A stretch of 64,000 nucleotides of DNA from Chryseobacterium gleum (GCA_945883565.1 CAMCXO010000002.1:1-64000), one strand, 5' to 3'; positions 27,274-35,889 are shown, counted from the first letter of the stretch. Made by a program: numbers and translations. Notes: generated from the sequence alone by a model not told the origin.

Positions 27274-28101
27274 ATGTCAACTATCACAGCTGCTGATGTG
27301 AACAAGCTCCGTAAAATGACCGGAGCCGGAATGATGGATTGCAAAAAAGCTCTTACCGAAGCGGAGGGCGACTTTGACAAAGCCATTGAGTATTTGCGTA
27401 AACAAGGCCAAAAGGTGGCGGCTAAACGAGCCGACAGAGAGGCCAGTGAAGGCGCTGTTTTGGCTGGAACCAATTCCAACCAAACTAAAGGTTATATTGT
27501 GAGCCTAAATTGTGAAACGGACTTCGTAGCCAAAAATGAAGGCTATGTTAGCTTGGCAAATCGCTTTCTTGACATTGCTATTCAACACGATGTTAATTCA
27601 TTGGAAGAATTTTTATCTCTGCCATTTGAAAGCGGTTTAAGTGTTAGCGACAAATTGGTAGAACAAACTGGAGTAATAGGTGAGAAAATTGAAATCTCTG
27701 CTTTCGAGGTTCTTTCTGCTCCTTTTGTGGCTTTTTATATCCATTCAGGCAATAAACTGGCGACTTTAGTTGGACTCAGTGCGAAAGCCGAAGAAGCAGG
27801 TAAAAATGTGGCCATGCAAGCTGCTGCCATGAATCCTGTTGCCTTGAACAAAGATGAAGTTAGTCAAGAAATAATAGAGCGCGAAATAGAAATTGCTAAA
27901 GAGTTGGCGCGCAACGAAGGCAAACCTGAAGACATGCTAGAGAAAATTGCTATTGGTCGGTTAAGCAAGTTCTTTAAAGAAAATACTTTAGAAGAACAAG
28001 AATTTATTAAAGACAACAAATTGTCGGTTAATAAGTATCTTGAAACAGTAGAGAAAGGCCTGAAGTTAACAGGCTTCCGCCGGATTGGCTTGGGTATTTA
28101 A
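27274..28101 (+). CDS. tsf: Elongation factor Ts
   Basis: A 275-residue guanine-nucleotide exchange factor for EF-Tu. N-terminal UBA-like domain with VNKLRKMTGAGMMDCKKAL and the conserved TDFVAKNE segment are visible. Length is normal for Bacteroidota. It closes the ribosomal run and is followed by a strong terminator. Confidence 0.98.
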   Translation: MSTITAADVNKLRKMTGAGMMDCKKALTEAEGDFDKAIEYLRKQGQKVAAKRADREASEGAVLAGTNSNQTKGYIVSLNCETDFVAKNEGYVSLANRFLDIAIQHDVNSLEEFLSLPFESGLSVSDKLVEQTGVIGEKIEISAFEVLSAPFVAFYIHSGNKLATLVGLSAKAEEAGKNVAMQAAAMNPVALNKDEVSQEIIEREIEIAKELARNEGKPEDMLEKIAIGRLSKFFKENTLEEQEFIKDNKLSVNKYLETVEKGLKLTGFRRIGLGI

Positions 28102-28114
28102 AATTCCAATTTAA

Positions 28115-28142
28115 AAGCCGGTCTGAAAAGCCGGCTTTTTTT
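28115..28142 (+). terminator. Terminator of tsf abutting the next start codon
   Basis: AGCCGG / CCGGCT stem (28116-28136) with flanking A-T pairs, then a run of seven T. The ATG of the following membrane-protein gene begins at 28143, immediately after the T run. Confidence 0.85.
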
Positions 28143-28577
28143 ATGAATAAAAGCCTGCGACTTTTTGAGCTCATCCATGAGCAAATTGATTGGCTTCGAA
28201 GAATTGTTGTTTTAGAACTTCTATTTATTGTTTTACTTCTGTTTTTAGATCTAAGTATCAGTGTGAAATGTTTTCTTTTGATGACTGCTGTTTGGTGTTT
28301 AGCGAATTTTTTGGTGACAGTTTGGCTTCAAAGTCATATAAAGAAAAAAAAGTTACTCCAAGATTCTTCAAATTTTCAATCGGTTAAGAAGCATACAGTT
28401 TACATGCTAATATCAAATGTCTTCTTAGACGTGGCTTATTTTGGCTCCGGTGTTTTTGTTATGTCTTTTGCTCCGAAAGAAGTCACAATTGGCTTGGGTT
28501 TTGGGCTAATTTGGCAAGGGATAAAATTGTTCTTTTTTGATTCTTATTATTTGTTTTTAAATCGAATGAACCGCTGA
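28143..28577 (+). CDS. Four-span membrane protein, possibly DUF6992-like
   Basis: A 144-residue integral membrane protein with four predicted spans at about 20-38, 42-62, 88-108 and 113-135. A charged loop (HIKKKKLLQDSSN) separates the two halves. The ISNVFLDVAYFGSGVF and GLIWQGIKLFFFDSYY segments recall small Bacteroidota membrane proteins annotated DUF6992; this is from memory and uncertain. No catalytic motif is seen. Its ATG directly follows the tsf terminator, and it is convergent with gldD (3-bp gap). Confidence 0.7.
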   Translation: MNKSLRLFELIHEQIDWLRRIVVLELLFIVLLLFLDLSISVKCFLLMTAVWCLANFLVTVWLQSHIKKKKLLQDSSNFQSVKKHTVYMLISNVFLDVAYFGSGVFVMSFAPKEVTIGLGFGLIWQGIKLFFFDSYYLFLNRMNR

Positions 28578-28580
28578 ATT

Positions 28581-29123
28581 CTATTTCCAATAAAAGCTTT
28601 CAACCAACCTTATTACTTCTTGAAACATGAATTCGTCGACCGGTTTTAAGCTGTCCGGATTTGGCGATGCGAAAAAATAAACTGCCCCTCTCACAAAATG
28701 TTGATTACTATCGGTTAAGTAAAACTGAGTGTTACTGGCTGTTTGTCCATGCATTTTGTAAACCATTCCGAAAACCCTATTTTCTATATTTTCAAATTGC
28801 TTTTCTGAAATTCCATCTGCCTTCACACTGTGCTGGTAGGCCAAATCTTGAGCCTCTTTTAACAAATGCTCTATAGAGGTATCGGTGGTTTTGTATGTAA
28901 GCTGTATGCGCGCTTTTATTACCGGGTAGTAAATATCTCCCCAGCAATTTCCTTTGTCTTCCCATTCTGCTTGGGTATTCTTGTAGAATCCAAATGGACA
29001 ATTCTGTAAAAACGGTGTGTATTCTTTTTTTGGCAATCCAATCCGTAAATGTCCATAGGGCAGAGGCTCCTCAGAATTTTGGCAAGCTAGAAAGAATAAA
29101 ATGGGATAAAGTTTTCTAATCAT
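28581..29123 (-). CDS. gldD: Gliding-motility lipoprotein GldD
   Basis: A 180-residue lipoprotein (MIRKLYPILFFLAC) with GldD features: PYGHLRIGLPKKEYTPF, CPFGFYKN, then KGNCWGDIYYPVIKARIQLTY and FFASPNPDSLKPV near the end. GldD is needed for gliding in Flavobacterium and is linked to T9SS function. The ATG at 29123 overlaps the gldE 3' end by 8 bp; the longer frame lacks a signal at its start. It closes the mutY-ssb-gldE-gldD block. Confidence 0.9.
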   Translation of the reverse strand: MIRKLYPILFFLACQNSEEPLPYGHLRIGLPKKEYTPFLQNCPFGFYKNTQAEWEDKGNCWGDIYYPVIKARIQLTYKTTDTSIEHLLKEAQDLAYQHSVKADGISEKQFENIENRVFGMVYKMHGQTASNTQFYLTDSNQHFVRGAVYFFASPNPDSLKPVDEFMFQEVIRLVESFYWK

Positions 29124-30453
29124 CTGCAAGTAAATAGGGCGCATCAGGGCTTATACTTACTTTTACCCTTTGGATTCGTCGTTTATCTAATGCTTCTACT
29201 GTGAACCGGTATTTATTAAAGTCAACAATATCATTTAAATCGGGTAGTTTACCACTTAATTCAATGATGAATCCAGCTAATGTTTCTGCTTCACCTTTTG
29301 CCTCTTCAAAAGTGTTTTCATCTATTTCCAATATTTTATAAAAGTCTTTAAGCGAAGTTTTGCCTTCGAAAACATAATTATAGTCATCTAATTTACTGTA
29401 AGCCACTTGGTCGTCGTCGAACTCATCAGATATGTCTCCTACAATTTCTTCGATTACATCTTCTAGTGTGACAATACCGGAAGTCCCTCCGAATTCATCT
29501 ACGACAATGGCCATGTGGCTTCGTTTAGTTCTGAATTCTTGAAGCAAATCGTCTATTTTTTTGAGTTCAGGCACGAAGAAAGGTTTGCGAAGGAGGGCTT
29601 TCCAATCAAAGTCGTTCTGAGCATCAACATGAGGTAGTAAATCTTTAATGTGCAAAATTCCTGTCATTTGATCAAAAGTGTCATTGAAGACAGGAATTCG
29701 CGAATACCCAGAATCTCGAATGCACTCCAGAACAACATCAAACGAGGCCTGAGATTCTAAAGCCACTACATCAATTCGAGGGGTCATAATTTGCTTAACT
29801 GCCGTGTTACCAAACTTTACAATGCCTTCCAATAGTTTCTGTTCATCACCATCGCTAATAGGCTCATGTGTTATTTCGAGGGCTTGTGATAAATCGTCTA
29901 ACGAGAGATTTCGGCCTTTAACAGGTTTAAATCTGCCGTCAAAGAAAGAACCACTTTTTACCATTAGGATGCTAATGGGCGAAAAAAACCAGGTTACAAC
30001 AGAAATAAAGGGAACCATTCGCCGGCTAAAGCTTAATGAATTTCGGCTTGCGTAAACTTTAGGTAGTACCTCTCCAAAAAGCAATAAAAGAAAGGTGATT
30101 CCCACTACTTGAACTATGAATTCAGCCAAAGAATTACCCCCAAAATCAACATGAACCCCAATGAGATAAGAGCTAATGATTACAATACCAATATTCACTA
30201 AATTGTTAACAATTAAAATTGTTGCTAATAATTTTTTAGGCGCATCTAAAAGCTCCAGTACAGCCTTATCTCGGCTGTGTTTTTCGTCTTCCATTTCAGC
30301 CAAATCGGATGCTTGGAGAGAAAAGAATGCCACTTCCGATCCGGAAATAAGGGCAGAAGCCAATATGAGTGCTAAAAGTACAAGCATCACTGGGAGGCTT
30401 GTAAGCAGAAGTTCTATCGAAAAGTCAACGCTAATAGAAGGGTCGGGGTCCAA
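29116..30453 (-). CDS. gldE: Gliding-motility-associated protein GldE (CNNM/CorC type)
   Basis: A 445-residue membrane protein: a DUF21-type region of about four spans (residues 12-170), two CBS domains (about 205-330, IMTPRIDVVALE, HMAIVVDEFGGTSGIVTLEDVIEEIVGDI) and a C-terminal CorC/HlyC domain (about 345-430). GldE is required with GldD for gliding or T9SS function in Flavobacterium; related proteins are linked to Mg2+ or Co2+ handling. The start codon is TTG, supported because it gives MDPDPS, the usual GldE N-terminus. It lies 20 bp after ssb. Confidence 0.93.
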   Translation of the reverse strand: MDPDPSISVDFSIELLLTSLPVMLVLLALILASALISGSEVAFFSLQASDLAEMEDEKHSRDKAVLELLDAPKKLLATILIVNNLVNIGIVIISSYLIGVHVDFGGNSLAEFIVQVVGITFLLLLFGEVLPKVYASRNSLSFSRRMVPFISVVTWFFSPISILMVKSGSFFDGRFKPVKGRNLSLDDLSQALEITHEPISDGDEQKLLEGIVKFGNTAVKQIMTPRIDVVALESQASFDVVLECIRDSGYSRIPVFNDTFDQMTGILHIKDLLPHVDAQNDFDWKALLRKPFFVPELKKIDDLLQEFRTKRSHMAIVVDEFGGTSGIVTLEDVIEEIVGDISDEFDDDQVAYSKLDDYNYVFEGKTSLKDFYKILEIDENTFEEAKGEAETLAGFIIELSGKLPDLNDIVDFNKYRFTVEALDKRRIQRVKVSISPDAPYLLADD

Positions 30454-30473
30454 GGTTAGTAAATTGGTTAAAC

Positions 30474-30890
30474 CTAAATGGGGGAATGATTATTGGTCCC
30501 TTGGCCAAATGCCCCTTGGTTATCGAGCAATCGAGTAGAGCCCTCTACTGCGGTTTCAGATTTATTGAGTAAGCTTAACTGATTTGCAACAATTTGAACG
30601 CTTTGTCTTTGCATACCTTTATTATCCATCCAAAATCGATACTGCAAACGTCCTTCAACATAAACCTGATTGCCTTTAAACAGATATTGTTCGCAAAAAT
30701 TGGCCAGTTCTTTTTGGCTCACTACAATGCGGTGCCATTCTGTTTGTTCCACTTTTTTGCCTTCTCTGTTAACGAACACATCAGCGGTAGCCAAATTAAA
30801 GCGCACCAACTTTAAATGTTCGTAATGGTGAATTTCTGGATCTTGACCCAAATAACCAATCAGCAGTACCTTATTCAGTGTTCCGGGCAT
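30474..30890 (-). CDS. ssb: Single-stranded DNA-binding protein (gld-linked copy)
   Basis: A 138-residue OB-fold SSB: NKVLLIGYLGQDPEIH, VRFNLATADVFVN, TEWHRIVVSQKELANFCE, KGNQVYVEGRLQYRFW. Its place between mutY and gldE is conserved in many Bacteroidota. The C-terminal 30 residues are a short linker ending GTNNHSPI rather than the acidic DDxPF tip, and no frameshift was found that would restore it. It is more diverged than the copy at 13907-14242. Confidence 0.93.
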   Translation of the reverse strand: MPGTLNKVLLIGYLGQDPEIHHYEHLKLVRFNLATADVFVNREGKKVEQTEWHRIVVSQKELANFCEQYLFKGNQVYVEGRLQYRFWMDNKGMQRQSVQIVANQLSLLNKSETAVEGSTRLLDNQGAFGQGTNNHSPI

Positions 30891-30942
30891 GACGCAAAGA
30901 TAATGGAATGGTGAAGCTGTTTGTATTATAGGTTATGCCGTT

Positions 30943-31926
30943 TTAAGGATATAAACCATAGTGCTTTAACGCCCTTAACAACGGAACAGGGAAACCATAA
31001 TTTATCAAATCTGTAGGCCGAACTGAGATGCAATCTTGTATCTCGGTCGCATAACCAGTTACAAAAGCCACTTGAATGTGTAATTTTCGATGGGTAAGAA
31101 CATGTTCTATTTCAAACAAAGCCTGTTCTTTATAATTTTCAAGCCAATTTGGAAATTCATATAAATTAGACCAAATGCCTTTTGAAGGCCGGCGTTTTAC
31201 AAAAACTTGTCCATCTTCGTTCAAAACCAATGCAAACCTGATTGTCAATTCTTTTTTTGGTTTAGGAGGACTCTTAAAGGGCAATTTATGGGCATTACCC
31301 ATGGCGCGGGCTTCACAACAATCGAACACAGGGCATATTTCGCATTTTGGATTTGGTTTGCAAATGGTGGCTCCCAACTCCATAATAGCCTGATTAAACA
31401 AATCGGCTTTTGCGTGCCGCATAAGTTCAATGGCCAATGATCGGTACACTTTTCTTGAAGTTGGCGCATCAATAGGCAATTCTAAATTATACAACCTTGA
31501 TAATACCCGAAAGGCATTTCCATCTAATGCCGGTTCGGTTTCTCCAAAAGCGAAAGATGCAATAGCTGCCGCAGTGTAAGGGCCAATACCAGGTAAAAGC
31601 GCTAATTTTTGTGCCGTCTCAGGGAAATTGCCATTGTTTTCAAACGCTACCCAACGAGCCGTTTTTAGTAAATTTCGAGCCCGGCTGTAATAACCCAATC
31701 CTTGCCACAAACTAAATACTTCATCATCATGTGCCTTCGCTAACTCAAAAACCGAAGGGTATTTATTTACAAACTCCTGATAATAAGGTAGCCCCTGAGC
31801 AACTTGGGTTTGCTGAAGAATTATTTCCGATAACCATATTTTGTATGGGTCTTTGGTGAATCTCCAAGGTAATGGTCGAGCATTCTGTTCATACCATAGC
31901 ATCCAATGGCTTACGCATTTGTGCAT
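30943..31926 (-). CDS. mutY: A/G-specific adenine glycosylase
   Basis: A 327-residue base-excision repair enzyme that removes adenine opposite 8-oxoguanine. It shows the N-terminal helical domain (PLPWRFTKDPYKIWLSEIILQQTQV), the helix-hairpin-helix LLPGIGPYTAAAIASFAFG with the catalytic Asp in LDGNAFRVLSR, the cysteine cluster CKPNPKCEICPVFDCC for a 4Fe-4S site, and a C-terminal NUDIX-like domain that recognises 8-oxoG (FVKRRPSKGIWSNLYEFPNW). First gene of the mutY-ssb-gldE-gldD block and divergent from the HU gene. Confidence 0.96.
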   Translation of the reverse strand: MHKCVSHWMLWYEQNARPLPWRFTKDPYKIWLSEIILQQTQVAQGLPYYQEFVNKYPSVFELAKAHDDEVFSLWQGLGYYSRARNLLKTARWVAFENNGNFPETAQKLALLPGIGPYTAAAIASFAFGETEPALDGNAFRVLSRLYNLELPIDAPTSRKVYRSLAIELMRHAKADLFNQAIMELGATICKPNPKCEICPVFDCCEARAMGNAHKLPFKSPPKPKKELTIRFALVLNEDGQVFVKRRPSKGIWSNLYEFPNWLENYKEQALFEIEHVLTHRKLHIQVAFVTGYATEIQDCISVRPTDLINYGFPVPLLRALKHYGLYP

Positions 31927-31951
31927 TTTTTAAAACTTATGTTTTCAAGTG

Positions 31952-31980
31952 TTTGCAAAGAAAATTGTGGGCTATATTTG
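31952..31980 (+). promoter_or_regulatory. Consensus Bacteroidota promoter of the HU gene
   Basis: TTTG at 31952-31955, a 17-bp spacer, and TATATTTG at 31973-31980, a full match to TTTG-N17-TAnnTTTG. It lies 49 bp upstream of the HU start in the mutY/HU divergent region. Confidence 0.75.
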
Positions 31981-32028
31981 CAGCCCTCAAATCTAAACGT
32001 TTAACAGTCCTAATATCACACCCCTAAC

Positions 32029-32325
32029 ATGACGAAAGCGGAGATAGTGGCGCGAATTGCCGACAAATCTGGAATGGAAAAGGCCGATGTACAAGCCACA
32101 GTGGAAGCATTTATGAAAGAAGTGAAGCATTCCTTGGAAAGCGGCGATAATGTGTATCTACGTGGTTTTGGAAGCTTTATAGTAAAGCGCAGAGCCGAAA
32201 AAACAGGTCGTAACATTTCTAAGAACACTACCATTATCATTCCTGAACATTTTATTCCGGCCTTTAAGCCTGCCAAAGTGTTTATGGAAAGCGTTAAGAA
32301 AAAAGTTAAGAAAGCCAACGGCTAA
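32029..32325 (+). CDS. HU/IHF-family DNA-binding protein
   Basis: A 98-residue histone-like protein that bends DNA. It has the helical N-terminus (MTKAEIVARIADKSGMEK), strand region VYLRGFGSFIVKRRAEKTGRN and IPEHFIPAFKPAKVFME, with the Pro-containing beta arm (ISKNTTIIIPEHF) that intercalates DNA. A basic tail KKKVKKANG extends it slightly. Preceded by a strong consensus promoter and followed by a TPR gene, the 29-residue protein and rng in a conserved Bacteroidota order. Confidence 0.95.
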   Translation: MTKAEIVARIADKSGMEKADVQATVEAFMKEVKHSLESGDNVYLRGFGSFIVKRRAEKTGRNISKNTTIIIPEHFIPAFKPAKVFMESVKKKVKKANG

Positions 32326-32330
32326 TTACT

Positions 32331-32834
32331 TTGAAAAAAGAAGGGATTATAGTTATTGGATCGGGGTTGCTGCTGGCAACCCTGATTTATCTTGCTCCCA
32401 GGTTTTCAACGACTGCTGTTGAAAAGAACACAGAGGCTACAGCCGAAAATCATAATCACAGCCCCGATAGTTTAGAAATCATGGTTCAACAAGCAGTTGA
32501 AATGTTGAACACAGGAAGCGCTCCTCCAATGCAAGCCATTGGGCTTTTGCGCAAAGTAGTTGAAATAGAACCCAATCATGTTAATGGAAATTTCTATTTG
32601 GGCTATTTCTCTATCATGAGTGGGCAATTCGACAAAGCCAAAGAACGTCTTAGTATTGTTTTACAAGCATTGCCAGAACATGCAGATGCTCTTTTACTAA
32701 TGGCTCAAGCAAACAAAGGACTTGGGCAAAACGAAGAGGCCAAAGCCCATTTAAAAAAATGCTTGGCCGCCAATCCATCTACCGAAACCAAAGGCCAAGC
32801 CGAGGCACTCTTGGCCGAAATTGAAAAACTTTAA
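32331..32834 (+). CDS. Membrane-anchored TPR protein
   Basis: A 167-residue protein that starts with TTG at 32331, 5 bp after the HU stop; that start completes the N-terminal anchor GIIVIGSGLLLATLIYL. After a short linker it has about three tetratricopeptide repeats (residues 65-160; HVNGNFYLGYFSIMSGQFDKA, LLLMAQANKGLGQNEEA). It likely serves as a periplasmic-facing adaptor. Located between HU and rng; specific role unknown. Confidence 0.85.
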   Translation: MKKEGIIVIGSGLLLATLIYLAPRFSTTAVEKNTEATAENHNHSPDSLEIMVQQAVEMLNTGSAPPMQAIGLLRKVVEIEPNHVNGNFYLGYFSIMSGQFDKAKERLSIVLQALPEHADALLLMAQANKGLGQNEEAKAHLKKCLAANPSTETKGQAEALLAEIEKL

Positions 32835-32854
32835 CTCTAAAATATTTGCAAATT

Positions 32855-32944
32855 ATGCCAAGCGGTAAAAAACGTAAGCGCCATAAAATGGCAACGCACA
32901 AAAGAAAAAAACGCCTTAGAAAAAACCGTCACAAAAAGAAGTAA
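32855..32944 (+). CDS. 29-residue basic protein (AURKAIP1/COX24-like, likely ribosome-associated)
   Basis: A 29-residue ORF starting MPSGKKRKRHKMATHKRK with 20 Lys/Arg/His. The sequence matches a small protein conserved across Bacteroidota, often labelled AURKAIP1/COX24 domain protein after the mitochondrial small-subunit protein mS38. That resemblance and its position just before rng suggest a ribosome or rRNA partner, but function is inferred. It begins 20 bp after the TPR gene with an A/T-rich leader and ends in TAA. Too short for standard ORF cut-offs. Confidence 0.85.
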   Translation: MPSGKKRKRHKMATHKRKKRLRKNRHKKK

Positions 32945-32988
32945 GCGGTTTTGTTAATTCTCATCCGCAAGCACCGCTTAGGTGCTTG
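32943..32988 (+). promoter_or_regulatory. Two mutually exclusive hairpins upstream of rng
   Basis: AAGCGGT (32943-32949) can pair with ACCGCTT (32973-32979); CAAGCACC (32968-32975) can pair with GGTGCTTG (32981-32988). Both share bases 32973-32975, so only one can form at a time. The first stem includes the stop codon of the 29-residue gene. No T run follows. A role in controlling rng is a guess. Confidence 0.4.
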
Positions 32989-33062
32989 TGGTGTTTACAT
33001 TAGAACTCTTTATAACCGGGAATTACCTTTCATAGAAGGCCCCCCTAAGCTTATTGCATCCC

Positions 33063-34610
33063 ATGAACCTTGAACTACTAATTAGTTCACGGATGCGCGA
33101 ACAAACCGATATTGCCATGCTTCGAGATGGCAAATTGGTGGAACTGCACAACGAAAAGGAACAAGACGGTTTTAACGTGGGCGATGTTTACCTCGCCCAG
33201 GTTAAAAAACTGGTTCCAACGCTTAATGCCGCATTCGTGGATGTCGGTTACGAGAAAGATGCCTTTCTCCATTACCACGATCTGGGTCCCCAGATCAAAT
33301 CTCTTTTAAAATACATTTCCAAAACCCAAAAAGGAAAGCAACTTTGGTCGCTTCAAGATTTTGAACGCGAAACCGATATTGATAAAGATGGGAAAATGGA
33401 AGACGTTCTCAAGCTTGGACAACGCATATTGGTTCAAATTGCCAAAGAACCTATCTCAAGCAAAGGACCGAGAATAACTTCTGAAATTTCTATCGCTGGA
33501 CGCTTTATGGTTTTAGTACCCTTTTCAGAACGGGTATCGGTTTCTCAAAAAATTGAAAGCAAAGAAGAAAAAGACCGTTTAAAAGACCTTGTAAAACCCA
33601 TTAAGCCACCTGGTTTTGGTCTCATAATAAGAACAGTTGCCGAAAATTGCACTTTGGTTGAACTCGAAAGCGACCTTCAGAACCTTTTAAAACGCTGGAA
33701 AAATTTACATAAAAATGTAAATGGTGCCAAACCGCCAACTTGCGTGCACCGCGATTTAAACCGCTCATCGGCTCTAATGCGCGATTTATTGAATGACAGC
33801 TTTAGTTCGGTTTTTGTAGATACCGAAGAAATGCAGCAAGGTGTTCTGGAATACCTTCAAAGCACCGACCCTGAAAAATGCAATCTGGTTAAATTGTATA
33901 CAGGCAAAATGCCTATGTACGAGCATTTTGGAGTTGAGCGTCAAATCAAGACCAGCTTTGGAAAAAATGTAAGCTTTGGCAGAGGTGCCTATTTAATTAT
34001 AGAACACACCGAAGCCATGCACGTTATCGATGTTAACAGTGGCAACAGAAAAGGATCGGGAGAGAACCAAGAAGACAATGCCCTTGAAGTTAATATTCAA
34101 GCTGCCGAAGAAATTGCGCGTCAATTGCGTTTGCGCGATATGGGAGGAATTATAGTGGTCGATTTTATCGATATGCACAAATCCGACAACCGAAAGCTCC
34201 TCTACGAAAAGCTTAAAGAAGAAATGAGCAGCGATCGGGCCAAACATAAAATACTTCCTCCAAGCCGATTTGGTCTCATTGAAATTACCAGACAAAGGGT
34301 AAGGCCTGAAATGATTATCAAAACGCGAGAAGACAATCCTGATGGTCCGGGAGAAATAGAAGCCCCGATCAATATTCTTTACCATATTGAAAACCATTTG
34401 CAGCTTATCACCAGCCAAGAAAAAGTAAAACAGCTTTTTTTACATACCCACCCTTTCTTAGCCGCCTACCTTACACAAGGTTGGCTAAAAAGCCTCCGAC
34501 GAAAATGGAACAAGGTGTACGGTACAAAAATTAAAGTTATTCCAAGAGATGGTTTTAAGTTTCTTGAATACCATTTCTACGACAAACAAGATGTTAAGTT
34601 TGAGCTATAA
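33063..34610 (+). CDS. rng: Ribonuclease E/G family endoribonuclease
   Basis: A 515-residue endoribonuclease of RNase G length that processes rRNA and mRNA. It has an N-terminal S1 domain (FNVGDVYLAQVKKLVPTLNAAFVDVGYEKDAFLH in outline), the 5'-sensor and RNase H-like region, and the catalytic core with the two metal-binding Asp motifs MHVIDVNSGNRKG and GGIIVVDFIDM. No long disordered scaffold domain is present, so it is G-like. ATG at 33063 (MNLELLISS) is preferred to a TTG three codons earlier. Confidence 0.95.
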   Translation: MNLELLISSRMREQTDIAMLRDGKLVELHNEKEQDGFNVGDVYLAQVKKLVPTLNAAFVDVGYEKDAFLHYHDLGPQIKSLLKYISKTQKGKQLWSLQDFERETDIDKDGKMEDVLKLGQRILVQIAKEPISSKGPRITSEISIAGRFMVLVPFSERVSVSQKIESKEEKDRLKDLVKPIKPPGFGLIIRTVAENCTLVELESDLQNLLKRWKNLHKNVNGAKPPTCVHRDLNRSSALMRDLLNDSFSSVFVDTEEMQQGVLEYLQSTDPEKCNLVKLYTGKMPMYEHFGVERQIKTSFGKNVSFGRGAYLIIEHTEAMHVIDVNSGNRKGSGENQEDNALEVNIQAAEEIARQLRLRDMGGIIVVDFIDMHKSDNRKLLYEKLKEEMSSDRAKHKILPPSRFGLIEITRQRVRPEMIIKTREDNPDGPGEIEAPINILYHIENHLQLITSQEKVKQLFLHTHPFLAAYLTQGWLKSLRRKWNKVYGTKIKVIPRDGFKFLEYHFYDKQDVKFEL

Positions 34611-34616
34611 TAGAAA

Positions 34617-34643
34617 TTGCCCTTAACCATTGGCTAAGGGCAA
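34617..34643. terminator. Weak hairpin between convergent genes
   Basis: TTGCCCTTA / TAAGGGCAA perfect 9-bp stem with a 9-base loop, 7 bp after the rng stop. The T tract is weak on both sides; it may terminate rng and the opposing flavoprotein gene. Confidence 0.5.
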
Positions 34644-34689
34644 CTCTAACCTAAATTAACCTAAATCAACAGCGGTCTTTTCAACGCCT

Positions 34690-35889
34690 TCAAGGCAAGT
34701 AGGAAAGGCCGTTTTTCGTTTTCCATAAAAAGTATTTTTCAAATAATACTTTGCTGAAATCGCCCAATAAATTAGGAATCATTACAGCAAAGGCCCTTGG
34801 TTTAAATAGCTTATTGCCCAATATTATCACTTCTTTATTGCCGGCATCCATCACACAAATGGCCGGAATATCACCCCAGGCCTTTGACTTTAATTTCTTT
34901 TCGCCTTTTACCACTCGGCAAATGTTTTCGGCCACAATCTTACCGGTTTCATCGCTCGGAAATCCTGTTTTCGGACTGTTAAACGGAACGCAGCCAGGCT
35001 CAAAAGGCGCTTTCACATCTACCGCTATACCTGCCGCCCATACGTTTTGATACTTATGGTGTTGATAAGCATCCGAAACCGGTATATAGCCTGCTAAGGT
35101 GGCATCTAAAAGCGGACTGTTTTGAATGAAATCGACACCCACAAATGGAGGCATGAGCATGGTAAAAGTCGATTCCAATCGCTCGCCCCCTTCCAAAATT
35201 ACCGCATCTTTAAGAACTTCTTTTACAGCCGTTTCTTTTCTAAACTCAATGTCAAACATCTTCAAAAAGGTGGTCAACATGGTTTCGGCTCCTGTCATAC
35301 CGTCTATACCAAAATGCCCAATATAGGTTTCGGGCGTAATCCAAGTTAATTTAACTTTTTTCCTGAGTTTTTGCTTGCGAAGCCAAGTATCCATGTTAAA
35401 CAAAAACTCGTACGCCGCACCCATACATCCCGCATTTTGGGTGGCACCTATTACCATCGGACCCGGATTTTGCAAAAAAGCATCCAAGCGCTTACGGGTT
35501 GCCATTGCAGCATCTGGAGTACCTATATAATGCGCATGCTCGCGCAAGCCCGGTACAATGTCAAATTTTACTTTAGGCCCGGTAGCCAAAACCAAATGGT
35601 CGTATCCAAAATGCCCTTTCGAGGTTTTAACCACTTGCTTAACCGGATCTACTTCTATGGCATCGGCCAAAACAAACTCAACCCCCTTCTTCGCAAAAAT
35701 CTCCTCCCGCTTTAAAGTAATGTCTTTAATCTCCCTGCGTCTAAAAGGTACCCATATTAAAGAAGGAATAAACGTGAATACAGGCGATTTATCAATTACC
35801 GTTACCTCTACCTGCTTACCCAATTTGCGCTTTAACTCAAGCGCTGCCGTCATACCGGCAAAGTTTCCTCCAATGATTAGGGCCCTCAT
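34690..35889 (-). CDS. Sulfide:quinone oxidoreductase-like flavoprotein, copy 1
   Basis: A 399-residue FAD protein of the SQR/NDH-2 superfamily. ATG at 35889 gives the Rossmann start MRALIIGGNFAGMTAALELK; the longer frame adds 12 residues of no use. Further motifs: DHLVLATGPKVKFD, GCMGAAYEFLFNMD (position of a redox Cys), a quinone-pocket region, and KVLFEKYFLWK at the membrane-associated C-terminus. Its close relative is at 46079-47536, with the same WVPF/HFGIDGMTGAET-type segments. Likely oxidises sulfide or a related thiol and feeds quinone; the exact donor is uncertain. Convergent with rng. Confidence 0.82.
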   Translation of the reverse strand: MRALIIGGNFAGMTAALELKRKLGKQVEVTVIDKSPVFTFIPSLIWVPFRRREIKDITLKREEIFAKKGVEFVLADAIEVDPVKQVVKTSKGHFGYDHLVLATGPKVKFDIVPGLREHAHYIGTPDAAMATRKRLDAFLQNPGPMVIGATQNAGCMGAAYEFLFNMDTWLRKQKLRKKVKLTWITPETYIGHFGIDGMTGAETMLTTFLKMFDIEFRKETAVKEVLKDAVILEGGERLESTFTMLMPPFVGVDFIQNSPLLDATLAGYIPVSDAYQHHKYQNVWAAGIAVDVKAPFEPGCVPFNSPKTGFPSDETGKIVAENICRVVKGEKKLKSKAWGDIPAICVMDAGNKEVIILGNKLFKPRAFAVMIPNLLGDFSKVLFEKYFLWKTKNGLSYLP

